From Bin5 sp965207495 (GTDB lineage: Bacteria; Chloroflexota; Anaerolineae; Caldilineales; Caldilineaceae): DNA of 64,000 bases. Within the stretch, counting starts at the first letter, position 1, and each line of letters opens with the position of its first letter. The position numbers and the translations under genes are program-made. A model generated the notes under the pieces. The model made no database searches. It was not told the origin of the DNA and was given only the letters and a program-made list of their open reading frames with translations. Positions 17,762 to 26,047 of the stretch are shown piece after piece. The stretch spans positions 3,100,001 to 3,164,000 of the forward strand of contig OZ242287.1 of assembly GCA_965207495.1 (NCBI GenBank), read 5' to 3'.

Positions 17762-18592
17762 TCAAATAGCATCAGGAACCCCATATGGGCTATCCATGTA
17801 TTTGCCGACATTTCGGTTTAGCGGCCAACCTTGTCCCCCTGCCAGCGCAAAAGAATCTGACTTGCCAAGCAACCAGAAAAACATCTCCGCAGCATCATTG
17901 CAGTCACGGAACTGCTCTCTAAAAGTCGGATCTTCCAACTTATAGTTCGCCGTCGCAATGTCGAAGTCTGGCTCCCTGATCCAGTCTCGATGAGGAGACT
18001 CGGTGCGCCAGTAATTGTACTTTAAAAGGTTGCGTAACCCCGTCCCGCTGGCAGCGGATCGCCTGTGCCAGATGGAATAGACTGTAAGAAAGATCGACCC
18101 TGCCGGCGCAACAGCCTGATAGGAGCCGCGGATCCCCCCATAGTGGCCCATCTGCTTGGATAAAGAAAATAGAAAATGGGATCCGGGCAGCAACTCCGTC
18201 GGACCAAGGTCCACCGGGCAGTCCTCTGGATAGTAGAAGACCTGCAGATAATTGAGCGCCGGTCCGTGTTTTGAATTGCCATCACGGTGCCAGTTCTGGG
18301 CAGGTGAAGGGCAATTGACACGGTGATTACTCATTATAATGGGGAGCCCAAAGTTCTGGCCCAACAGGCATCGAATTGCACCAGCCGCCTGCCCGTTTAA
18401 GATCACATTGTCGACGAACCAGTCTTCCAGCAGAATCTCCGTCGGTTCATGCGAAGGGTACTGGTCCAGGAATTTTACGGTACGACTGTTGATTTCGTCC
18501 GGCACCACCCCTTCCAGCACCATGTAACCATTCTTGCAGAACTCCAATACCTGCGTGTCTCTCAGTCCCGGCCGGCAAGAGTGCGTTTTCAT
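17762..18592 (-). CDS. Phytanoyl-CoA dioxygenase (PhyH) family protein
   Basis: A 276-residue Fe(II)/2-oxoglutarate dioxygenase, distinct from its neighbours. The ligand motif is H-R-D near residue 100 (NWHRDGNSK). The distal His is near 174 (IWHRRSAA), with an Arg-rich strand after it. Between them GPTELLPGSHF is typical for the family. The frame begins upstream at 18661, but the ATG at 18592 has GGAG eight to nine bases ahead and gives the usual PhyH N-terminus. It lies between the thiamine-diphosphate enzyme and another PhyH gene, all on the minus strand with short gaps. Confidence 0.85.
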   Translation of the reverse strand: MKTHSCRPGLRDTQVLEFCKNGYMVLEGVVPDEINSRTVKFLDQYPSHEPTEILLEDWFVDNVILNGQAAGAIRCLLGQNFGLPIIMSNHRVNCPSPAQNWHRDGNSKHGPALNYLQVFYYPEDCPVDLGPTELLPGSHFLFSLSKQMGHYGGIRGSYQAVAPAGSIFLTVYSIWHRRSAASGTGLRNLLKYNYWRTESPHRDWIREPDFDIATANYKLEDPTFREQFRDCNDAAEMFFWLLGKSDSFALAGGQGWPLNRNVGKYMDSPYGVPDAI

Positions 18593-18721
18593 AGTAATCT
18601 TTCTCCATACCTTAATTCCGGATAAACTCGACTCCAACCCAATAATTCTAGGTGGGCGCATCCGACAAGTGGCGGCAGGATTGGAAGGAAGCCGCTTTTT
18701 ACCTTCTACCCATGTACTCCG

Positions 18722-19483
18722 CTACTGCCGCTGCTCGTAAATCTCCTCACGCTCTCTCGCGACTCTGTTGCGCGTGAGTCTTTGCAGCTCTGGGGGCATC
18801 CGTTCGAAAGTCTCTGGCCACACCGGTTGATGGCCTCCCTCCCGTGCCAGGTTCCACCAAGGGGGATAATAGGCTATGTTCAGCGCCATTCGATGCTGAT
18901 CCAGCGTCGTGTTTGCGCCGTTTGCGTGCCATACACCGCCGTGCCACAGGAAAACCGAGCCGCGGCGCCCTGTTATCGGCAAGAGACGTCGGTCGTCCGC
19001 CTTCATACCTCTAGGTGGGCGGCGGCGCAGGCGGTGGCTGGTGGGCATTATGCGCGTTGCCCCGATCTCTTCGGTGAAGTCCGTGATCATCCAGATCGAA
19101 TTGATCATCCAGGGATTGTCGGGAAGTACGTCCGGCAAGTCTTGCGCCGAGTCGGTGTGGACTCCGCCGGCTGGTGCCCCTGGTTTGACCCACTTGGAAC
19201 AAGCTTCAGCCAAGCGAATGTCCTGACCCAGGAAATGCCTGGTTACGGCCAGTACGTCGGGATGGGCAGCGCAGGCCCAGCTAGCCTCATCCAGATTGAG
19301 TAGGCCGAACAGTGTCTGGTACAGATCGTCGTTCGGATCCTGGAAGTAGGGGCGACTCCCCGGGTCCTCGTGAAGCGCAAATAATTGCTCAGCCAAGCGA
19401 TCGGCCTGGTCCGCCGGGATCGCCTCCTCCAGCACGCAGTACCCGAACAGATCCAGATGGTCGATTGCCTCTTGTATGCTCAC
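18722..19483 (-). CDS. Phytanoyl-CoA dioxygenase (PhyH) family protein
   Basis: About 253 residues from the GTG at 19483. The H-T-D ligand pair is near residue 108 (GGVHTDSAQ), followed by EEIGATRIMPTSH, and the distal His is near 184 (VWHANGAN). All three metal ligands of the 2-oxoglutarate oxygenase fold are present. The frame continues upstream to 19567, but this would overlap the next gene by 50 bases; the GTG at 19483 follows an AAGGG-like site and begins SIQEAIDHLDLFGY, a normal PhyH N-terminus. It sits next to another PhyH gene and may have arisen by divergence of an old duplicate, as the two share little beyond motifs. Confidence 0.85.
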   Translation of the reverse strand: MSIQEAIDHLDLFGYCVLEEAIPADQADRLAEQLFALHEDPGSRPYFQDPNDDLYQTLFGLLNLDEASWACAAHPDVLAVTRHFLGQDIRLAEACSKWVKPGAPAGGVHTDSAQDLPDVLPDNPWMINSIWMITDFTEEIGATRIMPTSHRLRRRPPRGMKADDRRLLPITGRRGSVFLWHGGVWHANGANTTLDQHRMALNIAYYPPWWNLAREGGHQPVWPETFERMPPELQRLTRNRVAREREEIYEQRQ

Positions 19484-19517
19484 TTTGTTCTGCCCTTTCG
19501 CCGCTGTGGTCAGCGCT

Positions 19518-19880
19518 TCACTTCTCGAGAATAAATTCACATCCAAGGCCAAATGTCCGGGTCTCATCCAGCAACAGGGCCTGGTTGGGAAACTGGACTA
19601 CCCGCCACCCGTCGCGAATTGCCTCCAACACAGTCTGATACGGCCAGTCTTCAGCCTGCGGAATCTCTTCAGCGATTTCGCCGTCCTGCGCCAGCAGCAT
19701 TCCATGAACTTCACTGGTCAAGGAGGTACTGCCAGCTTGTAGATAGAGCAGGTCCTGGCGCTTTTCATCGCTGCTCTTTGCCGCCTCCAGTGCTTCGTTC
19801 AGCATCTCCTCGCTAAGTGTTCCAGCCCTATAGGATTCGATGCAATGTTCGAGCTGTTGCCTGACTTTTTCTCCTGTCAT
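19518..19880 (-). CDS. Small conserved-looking protein of unknown function
   Basis: A 120-residue acidic protein with a helical N-terminal half (residues 1-55, rich in Glu, Leu and Ala) and a mixed C-terminal half that includes WRVVQFPNQALLLDE. No domain is recognised and there is no signal or membrane segment. It lies between the amidohydrolase and PhyH genes on the same strand, 34 bp from the PhyH start, so it is probably in the operon. The start ATG is preceded by GGCA-containing sequence without a strong ribosome binding site. Confidence 0.55.
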   Translation of the reverse strand: MTGEKVRQQLEHCIESYRAGTLSEEMLNEALEAAKSSDEKRQDLLYLQAGSTSLTSEVHGMLLAQDGEIAEEIPQAEDWPYQTVLEAIRDGWRVVQFPNQALLLDETRTFGLGCEFILEK

Positions 19881-19964
19881 TGCCTTCCGTCCTCTCGAGT
19901 AAGCTCTTTCAGGTTCCCGAATTCAGAGGCACCCAACCAAAGAAAGCACGAAAATGAAGATTGC

Positions 19965-20888
19965 TCAACAACCGTATACCTGAATCGCGTTCTCTCCCAG
20001 AATCAGCGCTTGGTCCCGAGTTGAAAGAAACGCTGTGTGAAGTTTCGCCAGCTCTACATACTGAAGATAGGTAGCGTGCAACAAGGTCCCAGGCTGGTCT
20101 GTTCCCCACATTACCTTGTGCGCGCCAATGCGTTCAACGGCCATTTCCAAGTATCGCTCCACGCTAGGGAAGGGATAGCCTTCCTCGTTGACAAATGCGA
20201 TGAGCGAGGCACAGTCGAACCAGATATTGGGCAGCAGGCCCAGGTCTACCTGCTCCTCCCAAAGTTTCCAAAGTTCAGGCTCAGTCTCTGCTTCAGGTCT
20301 TGGCTGTCCCAAGTGTGCAACGACTATTTTCAGACTGGGTTGCCGAAAAGCGATGGTTCGAACTGCCTCGGTTTGGTACGAGCGGCTGCCAATGGCCCCC
20401 AAGTCGAGCACCAGAATCAGGCCGCGCTTTTCCAACTCTTGCCACAGCCAGTCAAGGTCAGGGGAGTCAAGCCGCGCCTCAGGGTGGATGCCGCAAAGAC
20501 CGGATGGAACTGAACACTCCAGCTTAACCGCGCAGTATCCGGGAGATGCCAGAGTCTCTTCGAATGTCTTTCGGCTTCCAGCCATCCAAGGGTCGAAGTA
20601 GGCGGCGCCGACCAATCTGTCGGAGTACTGCTCGAGGGCGTCAAGCACATAGGAATTACACTCGCCATAGAAGGGGCCCTGCAGCAGGACCGCCCTCTCC
20701 ACGCCGGCCCAATCCAGATTGGCCAGCAGTTGCCCAGTTGAGTGGGACAGACCATCGCCCAAGGGGGGAGTAACTTGGACCTCACTGTCCCCTATAAAGG
20801 CCCGCCCAAAACCTGTACCACGCGTCGGTCCATTCGCGTTGAGGCCATGAATTCGAGGAAAGATGTGGCTATGGGCGTCGACAATCAT
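19965..20888 (-). CDS. Amidohydrolase-2 family metal-dependent hydrolase
   Basis: A 307-residue TIM-barrel hydrolase/decarboxylase of the amidohydrolase-2 family. The N-terminal strand has the metal motif H-x-H (DAHSHIF), a later strand has HLGQPRP, and the C-terminal part has MWGTDQPG, which carries the catalytic Asp. Relatives open lactones (e.g. 2-pyrone-4,6-dicarboxylate hydrolase, sugar-acid lactonases) or decarboxylate aromatic acids. In this island a lactonase or C-C cleaving role would fit, but the substrate is unknown. It is encoded 71 bp after the alcohol dehydrogenase gene on the same strand. Confidence 0.82.
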   Translation of the reverse strand: MIVDAHSHIFPRIHGLNANGPTRGTGFGRAFIGDSEVQVTPPLGDGLSHSTGQLLANLDWAGVERAVLLQGPFYGECNSYVLDALEQYSDRLVGAAYFDPWMAGSRKTFEETLASPGYCAVKLECSVPSGLCGIHPEARLDSPDLDWLWQELEKRGLILVLDLGAIGSRSYQTEAVRTIAFRQPSLKIVVAHLGQPRPEAETEPELWKLWEEQVDLGLLPNIWFDCASLIAFVNEEGYPFPSVERYLEMAVERIGAHKVMWGTDQPGTLLHATYLQYVELAKLHTAFLSTRDQALILGENAIQVYGC

Positions 20889-20959
20889 AGCTTTTCTCAG
20901 TATGGATTCACATATGTACTATGATTCCAGATGCCGGGAGACCCGGTCCACTCACCGTA

Positions 20960-22009
20960 TCATGTGGTGTCGACGGCGCGTCGGCCAGCCGGCGTTAACA
21001 ACACAATCCTCCCGAGGTTTTCGCCGGAGCGCAGCACTGCCAGCGCCTCGTTGGCGTTCTCCATCGGGAACGTCTGGGTGACGATCGACCGGATCTTTCC
21101 GGACGCCATCAAGCGAGAGACTTCAATCAAGTCCTGCTTCCGTCCTGCACGCGTGCCGATAATCTCCAACTCATTCTGGGCCAGGTACTTTCCTTCGACC
21201 GGATAGTAATCAGGCGTGTAGCCTACAATCACCAGTCTACCGCCGTTTCGAAGAGATTCGATTCCAGCTCCCATCGTCTCGGTATGGCCAACGATGTCTA
21301 TCACGCAGTCAACGCCCTGCCCGTTGGTTAGAGCCCGCACCTCAACTGCTAAATCACCCTCCTCAGGATCGAGCAATTTATCGGCCCCCAGTTGACGCGC
21401 CCACTCCCGCTTGGCTTCTGAAAGCTCTACGGCCAGTACTCGTGCCCCGGCCGCCTTGGCTAGCTGGACTGCAATCGAGCCGACGCCGCCCACCCCGACT
21501 ATCAGTACGGTCTCGCCAACCCGCAACCCGGCTCGATCGATGGCATGGAAGGCGGTCATGCCCGCGTCGCAACAAACTGCGCTGTCCGGCCAAGAGACCT
21601 GTTCCGGCGCATGTACCAGTTGGCGTCCTGGGATGGCCACAAATTCGGCATACCCTCCGTGCCTGTCCTTTGCCCCCAGTACACCACCCATGTTGACGCA
21701 GATCTGCTCGCGGTAGGTCCGGCAAGGAAGACAGTCGCCGCAAGTCGTGAAGTTGTAGGCGATCACGCGGTCGCCTTCTTCAAAACCGGTCACCCGGTAG
21801 CCCGCTTCTGTTACTACGCCGGCGACTTCGTGCCCCATGATGAAGGGTAAGTCAGGCGTGTAACCGAATCCGTCCAGGAGCTTGAGATCGGTACCGTCGA
21901 TTCCGCAGGCCATTACCTGTACCAGGACCTCATCAGGCTCCGGGCTGGGGGTAGCGACCTCCTGCCATTCCAATGGCTGTTTGAATGCGCGTAGTACGGC
22001 CGCTCTCAC
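20960..22009 (-). CDS. Zinc-dependent medium-chain alcohol dehydrogenase
   Basis: A 349-residue MDR-family dehydrogenase. The catalytic zinc site is indicated by CGIDGTDLKLLDG and GHEVAGVV, and the structural zinc site by the Cys cluster in CGDCLPCRTYREQIC. The Rossmann motif is GVGGVGSIAVQLA near residue 170. It oxidises an alcohol or polyol with NAD(P)+. The GTG start at 22009 follows AGGAGG at eight bases. It lies between a sugar isomerase-like gene and the amidohydrolase gene in the minus-strand island, which suggests a role in oxidising the imported substrate or a derivative. Confidence 0.88.
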   Translation of the reverse strand: MRAAVLRAFKQPLEWQEVATPSPEPDEVLVQVMACGIDGTDLKLLDGFGYTPDLPFIMGHEVAGVVTEAGYRVTGFEEGDRVIAYNFTTCGDCLPCRTYREQICVNMGGVLGAKDRHGGYAEFVAIPGRQLVHAPEQVSWPDSAVCCDAGMTAFHAIDRAGLRVGETVLIVGVGGVGSIAVQLAKAAGARVLAVELSEAKREWARQLGADKLLDPEEGDLAVEVRALTNGQGVDCVIDIVGHTETMGAGIESLRNGGRLVIVGYTPDYYPVEGKYLAQNELEIIGTRAGRKQDLIEVSRLMASGKIRSIVTQTFPMENANEALAVLRSGENLGRIVLLTPAGRRAVDTT

Positions 22010-22075
22010 GATGCTGCCTCCTGGTTGTACAGTAGAAATGGGAATCGCGTAACGCAGACTGGCCTCGCTCAGCCC

Positions 22076-22924
22076 TCAGTCCTGTTCGAGAATGCCTTCC
22101 ACGAACGTTTTGCCTTCCCTAAGCACTTGCAAGGGACTGTCAGGGTAACCCCAAGCCATCGCCTCATACTCGATCGAGATATACCCGGAGAAGCCGCCGC
22201 TCACCATGGCTGTTATCAAGCTGGCAAAGTCGATTTCGCCCTCACCGAGTGGCGGAAAACCGAAATCCTCGCTGTCGCCGCGCGCGTCCTTGGCGTGCAT
22301 ATGCTTTACACGGTCACCTAACGCCAGATAGGCCTCAAGAACGGAGTCGCCCCGCACGTGGTAATGGGCCGGGTCAAATAGCACCCCCAAGCCCTCCAGT
22401 CCGGGCGTTGCAAGCAGGCGCTGCAAACGGGCCAGATTGTGAACCAGCGAGCCGTACGGGCTGGCCGCCTCGATCAGGATCATCACGCCCAGACGCTCGG
22501 CATCCGCGGCCAGGTCATTCATTGCCTCAAGGCACCATTCCCAATACGTACTTTCCCACCCGTAGAAAAGCTTGACCCCGCATCCACTGATTACGAAGGG
22601 TACTTCCATATCGGAGGCCAGCTGCAACCCGCCGCGGATAAACTCCGTGTTCTGCCGCCGAACTTGCGGGTCTCCGTGAATCACATTCGTATGTGCGTTC
22701 AATGCGCCAATGGCAATTCCAGCACTTTGCGCGTAGTCACGCACAGCACGCCGACGCCCCGCGTCCGCGTTCGAATCCATATGCGGCTTGGGAGGCGGGA
22801 TAAATGGCGGCGCGAGCTCCAGGCTGATGTCGATCGCCTGGTATCCCTGGTCCGCTAGAATATCGATCGACTCCTCGACACTGTATGTGTGCAGAAGACC
22901 GGAATTGCAGCTCAGACCTTTCAT
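22076..22924 (-). CDS. Sugar phosphate isomerase/epimerase (xylose isomerase-like TIM barrel)
   Basis: A 282-residue AP-endonuclease-2/xylose isomerase-like TIM barrel. Barrel strands carry typical metal residues: IEAAS near residue 150, FDPAHYHV near 185, KHMHAKDA near 208 and SIEYEA near 255. Members are isomerases or epimerases of sugars, inositol derivatives and hydroxypyruvate. The start is well supported by GGAGGAG immediately upstream. It is tightly followed on the same strand by the alcohol dehydrogenase gene and preceded by the BKACE gene. Confidence 0.82.
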   Translation of the reverse strand: MKGLSCNSGLLHTYSVEESIDILADQGYQAIDISLELAPPFIPPPKPHMDSNADAGRRRAVRDYAQSAGIAIGALNAHTNVIHGDPQVRRQNTEFIRGGLQLASDMEVPFVISGCGVKLFYGWESTYWEWCLEAMNDLAADAERLGVMILIEAASPYGSLVHNLARLQRLLATPGLEGLGVLFDPAHYHVRGDSVLEAYLALGDRVKHMHAKDARGDSEDFGFPPLGEGEIDFASLITAMVSGGFSGYISIEYEAMAWGYPDSPLQVLREGKTFVEGILEQD

Positions 22925-22957
22925 TGCTCCTCCAACTGTGCAGTTTCACCTGTCTGG

Positions 22958-23881
22958 TCACTGGACCGGCGTAAGCCCTGTAATCTCTCTCGCCTCCGTT
23001 GCCGAGGCAATTTCCCTGCCAATTTCGCGGGCGATGCGCACCGCCTTCTCCACGAGCTCACCGTTCGTCTTGGCGTACACGCCATCCTCGATGAACGGGC
23101 AGTCCTCCATGCCGATGCGCACATGGCCCCCTATCGCGATGGTATGGGCCACCATCGCCCAGTAGTTGGGCGGATCCATGCAACTCATGCTGAAGTTGGC
23201 TTGCGGCGGCAGATTGTCCACCATGTATTGGAGCGCCTTGGGCGTCGGCGGCGTCCATCCCTGGCCTGCCCAGCCGAAAAACAGAGTCAGCCACAGCGGT
23301 TCCGGCAACAGGTCCTTCTCGAACTCGCGCACACCATCCTCGGTCCAAAAATCGCCGCCGCGAATCTTGCCAATCGCCCAATATGCCCCGGTATTGAAGC
23401 ACTCGATCTCCTGCTTTACTCCATGTTTCTTGGCCAGACTCGAGTACATCCTCAACTCCGGGATCGGGTGAATCGAGTAGATTGGCGTCGGCGGGTGATC
23501 TGCGTCCGGCTGGAAATACTCGTCGTGCGAATTGAAGTTGATCGAACTCATGTCGGGCTTAAGTTCCCTCCACAACTCCAATTTCTGTTCCAAGCGCATA
23601 CTGGCCAGCCCGAACTGCACGATCGGCTCTCCCGCCGCTCGCACGCGGTCGGTGATGTCCCGCCACCCTTCAACGTTGGGAATCGACAACTGTTTGCCGT
23701 CAGGCTGGATAACCGGGTCGGACTTGTACTGGCCATGCGTGTGAACAATCGTCGCGCCCGCGTTCATGGCGCGAATATACTCTTCCGCGACCCCCTTCGT
23801 GTCGTCACAATGCGTAAGATAGGGGTTGCGAGGGTACGACCCCGCTGAATCAGTGGTCACGGTAATGACGAGTTTTTCCAT
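22958..23881 (-). CDS. 3-keto-5-aminohexanoate cleavage enzyme (BKACE) family protein
   Basis: A 307-residue protein of the BKACE (DUF849) family, which condenses a beta-keto acid with acetyl-CoA to give acetoacetate and a new CoA ester. The zinc site is visible as H-T-H in IVHTHGQ near residues 47-49 and a late Glu in RIGMEDCPF. The N-terminal strand VITVTTDSAGS differs from the 'VTCALTGA' of classic members, so the substrate pocket may differ. Carnitine, lysine and other pathways use this family; which applies here is unknown. It directly follows the ABC ATPase genes, linking it to the importer. Confidence 0.85.
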   Translation of the reverse strand: MEKLVITVTTDSAGSYPRNPYLTHCDDTKGVAEEYIRAMNAGATIVHTHGQYKSDPVIQPDGKQLSIPNVEGWRDITDRVRAAGEPIVQFGLASMRLEQKLELWRELKPDMSSINFNSHDEYFQPDADHPPTPIYSIHPIPELRMYSSLAKKHGVKQEIECFNTGAYWAIGKIRGGDFWTEDGVREFEKDLLPEPLWLTLFFGWAGQGWTPPTPKALQYMVDNLPPQANFSMSCMDPPNYWAMVAHTIAIGGHVRIGMEDCPFIEDGVYAKTNGELVEKAVRIAREIGREIASATEAREITGLTPVQ

Positions 23882-23924
23882 GATTTTCCTCTCACTGAAA
23901 ACTGCCTGGACCTACGAATCGCTA

Positions 23925-24959
23925 TCAGGACTGTATTGAAGCAGAGTAGTCAATTCCTTGCAGCTGCAACTGATCGGCGAAGTGACATGCAACGTGGCGG
24001 CCAGGTGTCAATTCGGTCAACTCGGGCACTTCGGTCTGACAAATGTCTTCCATGTATCGGCAACGCGGGTGGAAGACACAACCGGGCGGCGCATTGGCCG
24101 GATCGGCCGGTTCGCCCTCCAGGCTCAATCGTTGCATGGCGTGGTGGGGATTGGGACGCGGCACTGCCGATAACAAAGTCTCGCTGTATGGATGCTTGGG
24201 GTTACGCAGCAACTCCTCGGACTCTGCCACTTCCACCAGCTTGCCGACGTACATCACCGCTATCCGGTTGCTCACTTGGCGGACGACACTCATATCGTGC
24301 GCGACGAACAAGTAAGTCAGATCCAACTCCGACTGAAGATCCTGCAGAAGGTTGACCACTTGGGACTGCACCGATACATCCAGGGCGGATACAGGTTCGT
24401 CACAGACGACTAGCTTAGGACGCTGCACCAGCGCGCGCGCGATGCCGATGCGCTGGCGCTGGCCGCCACTGAAGCTGTGTGGATAGCGCGGCAAATGCTC
24501 GACCTTTAGTCCCACCGCATTCACCATTTCCGCGACCCGGTCCTCCAACTCCAGACCGCGGGCAATCCCATGCGCAAGAAGCGGTTCACCCACTAGCTCC
24601 AGAACCGTCATGCGCGGGTTCAATGACGAAAATGGGTCCTGAAAGATCATCTGCATGTTTCTGCGAAATGCTTTCAGCTCCTGTCGTGCCAGCAGATTTA
24701 GATTGACCGCTTCACCCTCGTCATGGAAAACAATTTCCCCTTCCGTTGGCTGGTATACGCGCACGATACAGCGACCAGTCGTGGTCTTGCCGCAGCCGCT
24801 TTCACCGACCAGTCCCAGCGTCTCGCCCTTCTTGATCGAGAGGCTCACCCCGTCGACAGCCTTGACATAGCCTGTCGTCCGTCGCAAAAGACCTTTCTGA
24901 ATCGGAAAGTACATCCTCAGGTTATTGACTTCTAGCAGTAAATCGTTGTCAACGGCCAT
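23925..24959 (-). CDS. ABC transporter ATP-binding protein, oligopeptide type (OppF-like)
   Basis: A 344-residue ABC ATPase with Walker A GESGCGKTT near residue 55, signature FSGGQRQRIGIARAL and Walker B LVVCDEPVSALD. The C-terminal oligopeptide/dipeptide transporter extension includes the Cys cluster region GCVFHPRC. It powers import through the two permeases encoded upstream. The start at 24959 follows GAGG at six bases and overlaps the OppD-like gene by 11 bases. Peptide-type importers carry peptides, nickel, glycosides and other solutes; the surrounding catabolic genes point away from simple peptide use. Confidence 0.9.
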   Translation of the reverse strand: MAVDNDLLLEVNNLRMYFPIQKGLLRRTTGYVKAVDGVSLSIKKGETLGLVGESGCGKTTTGRCIVRVYQPTEGEIVFHDEGEAVNLNLLARQELKAFRRNMQMIFQDPFSSLNPRMTVLELVGEPLLAHGIARGLELEDRVAEMVNAVGLKVEHLPRYPHSFSGGQRQRIGIARALVQRPKLVVCDEPVSALDVSVQSQVVNLLQDLQSELDLTYLFVAHDMSVVRQVSNRIAVMYVGKLVEVAESEELLRNPKHPYSETLLSAVPRPNPHHAMQRLSLEGEPADPANAPPGCVFHPRCRYMEDICQTEVPELTELTPGRHVACHFADQLQLQGIDYSASIQS

Positions 24960-26001
24960 TGGCAACCTCAGTCACGACCTCCTCAGCCTCAGAATACAGG
25001 AAGCAGCGGACGCGATGCTCCAAGCCCGTCACGGTCAGGTCCGGCATAGCACTGTCGCACTTCCCCGGCATGAAGCTGGGACAGCGGTCACTGAATGCAC
25101 AGCCGCTTGGGATATCATACGGATCGGGCACAACACCCTCGATGGCACGCAAGCGCGCCAACTTCGCTTCGTCGATATGCGGAATCGAATTCAGCAGCCC
25201 CTGCGTATAAGGATGCTGCGGATTGTCGAAAAGTTCATTGACGCCTGCCTGCTCTACGATTCGCCCCAGATACATGACCGCCACTTCATCGGCGACTTCG
25301 GCTATCACGCCCAAATTGTGCGTAATGAAGATGACAGCCATACCGTACTCCTCCTGCAAGGCTGTCATGAGTTCCAGTATCTGCGCCTGAATCGTAACGT
25401 CTAGCGCAGTCGTAGGCTCGTCTGCGATCAGTAAACGCGGCGAACAGGAGAGCGCCATCGCGATCATCGCCCTCTGCCTCATTCCGCCGCTCAGCTGGTG
25501 CGGATAGGCGTCCACAATCTGATCGGCCCGCGGAATGCCCACCCTTCGCAGATTTTCAACCGCCAACTCCCTTGCCTCCGAACCGTCCACGCCCTCTTGA
25601 TGGAGCAGGATGCTCTCGATGATCTGGTTCCCGATCGTATGCATCGGTCCGAACGAAGTCATCGGTTCCTGAAAAACCATGCTGATTTCGGCACCGCGGA
25701 TGGCACGGATATCCGCACCGCGCGGATCCAACTTGGCCAAATCGACAAAACCGTCGCCGTTGCCATTCTCGCCCCGATGCAACAGAATCTCGCCGTTCAC
25801 AATGTTGCCAGGCGGGGAAGGCACCAGCCGCAGAATCGAGTGCGCCGTCACCGATTTGCCGCAACCGCTCTCTCCAATGATGCCCAACGTCTGGCCGCGT
25901 CGCACCTCGAACGACACGCCGTCAACCGCCCGCACAATTCCTTCCTGCAGGTGGAAGTGGGTCATCAGATCCTTGATTTCAAGCAGCGTGTCGTAAGCCA
26001 T
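24949..26001 (-). CDS. ABC transporter ATP-binding protein, oligopeptide type (OppD-like)
   Basis: A 350-residue ABC ATPase with Walker A GESGCGKS near residue 40, signature LSGGMRQRAMIAMAL and Walker B LLIADEPTTALD. The C-terminal extension contains GCAFSDRCP, typical of OppD/DppD. It pairs with the OppF-like protein as a heterodimer on the cytoplasmic face. The ATG at 26001 is preceded by GAGGCAG. It is 46 bp from the permease gene upstream and overlaps the next gene. Confidence 0.92.
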   Translation of the reverse strand: MAYDTLLEIKDLMTHFHLQEGIVRAVDGVSFEVRRGQTLGIIGESGCGKSVTAHSILRLVPSPPGNIVNGEILLHRGENGNGDGFVDLAKLDPRGADIRAIRGAEISMVFQEPMTSFGPMHTIGNQIIESILLHQEGVDGSEARELAVENLRRVGIPRADQIVDAYPHQLSGGMRQRAMIAMALSCSPRLLIADEPTTALDVTIQAQILELMTALQEEYGMAVIFITHNLGVIAEVADEVAVMYLGRIVEQAGVNELFDNPQHPYTQGLLNSIPHIDEAKLARLRAIEGVVPDPYDIPSGCAFSDRCPSFMPGKCDSAMPDLTVTGLEHRVRCFLYSEAEEVVTEVANGR

Positions 26002-26047
26002 TCTGCCTCTAGACGACTGGATGGATCTCTCCGCCCTTGGGAACCTG

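Noticed and set aside
19484..19567. Longer start for the PhyH gene at 18.7 kb
   Set aside because: It would overlap the small gene at 19518 by 50 bases and adds residues unlike the family.
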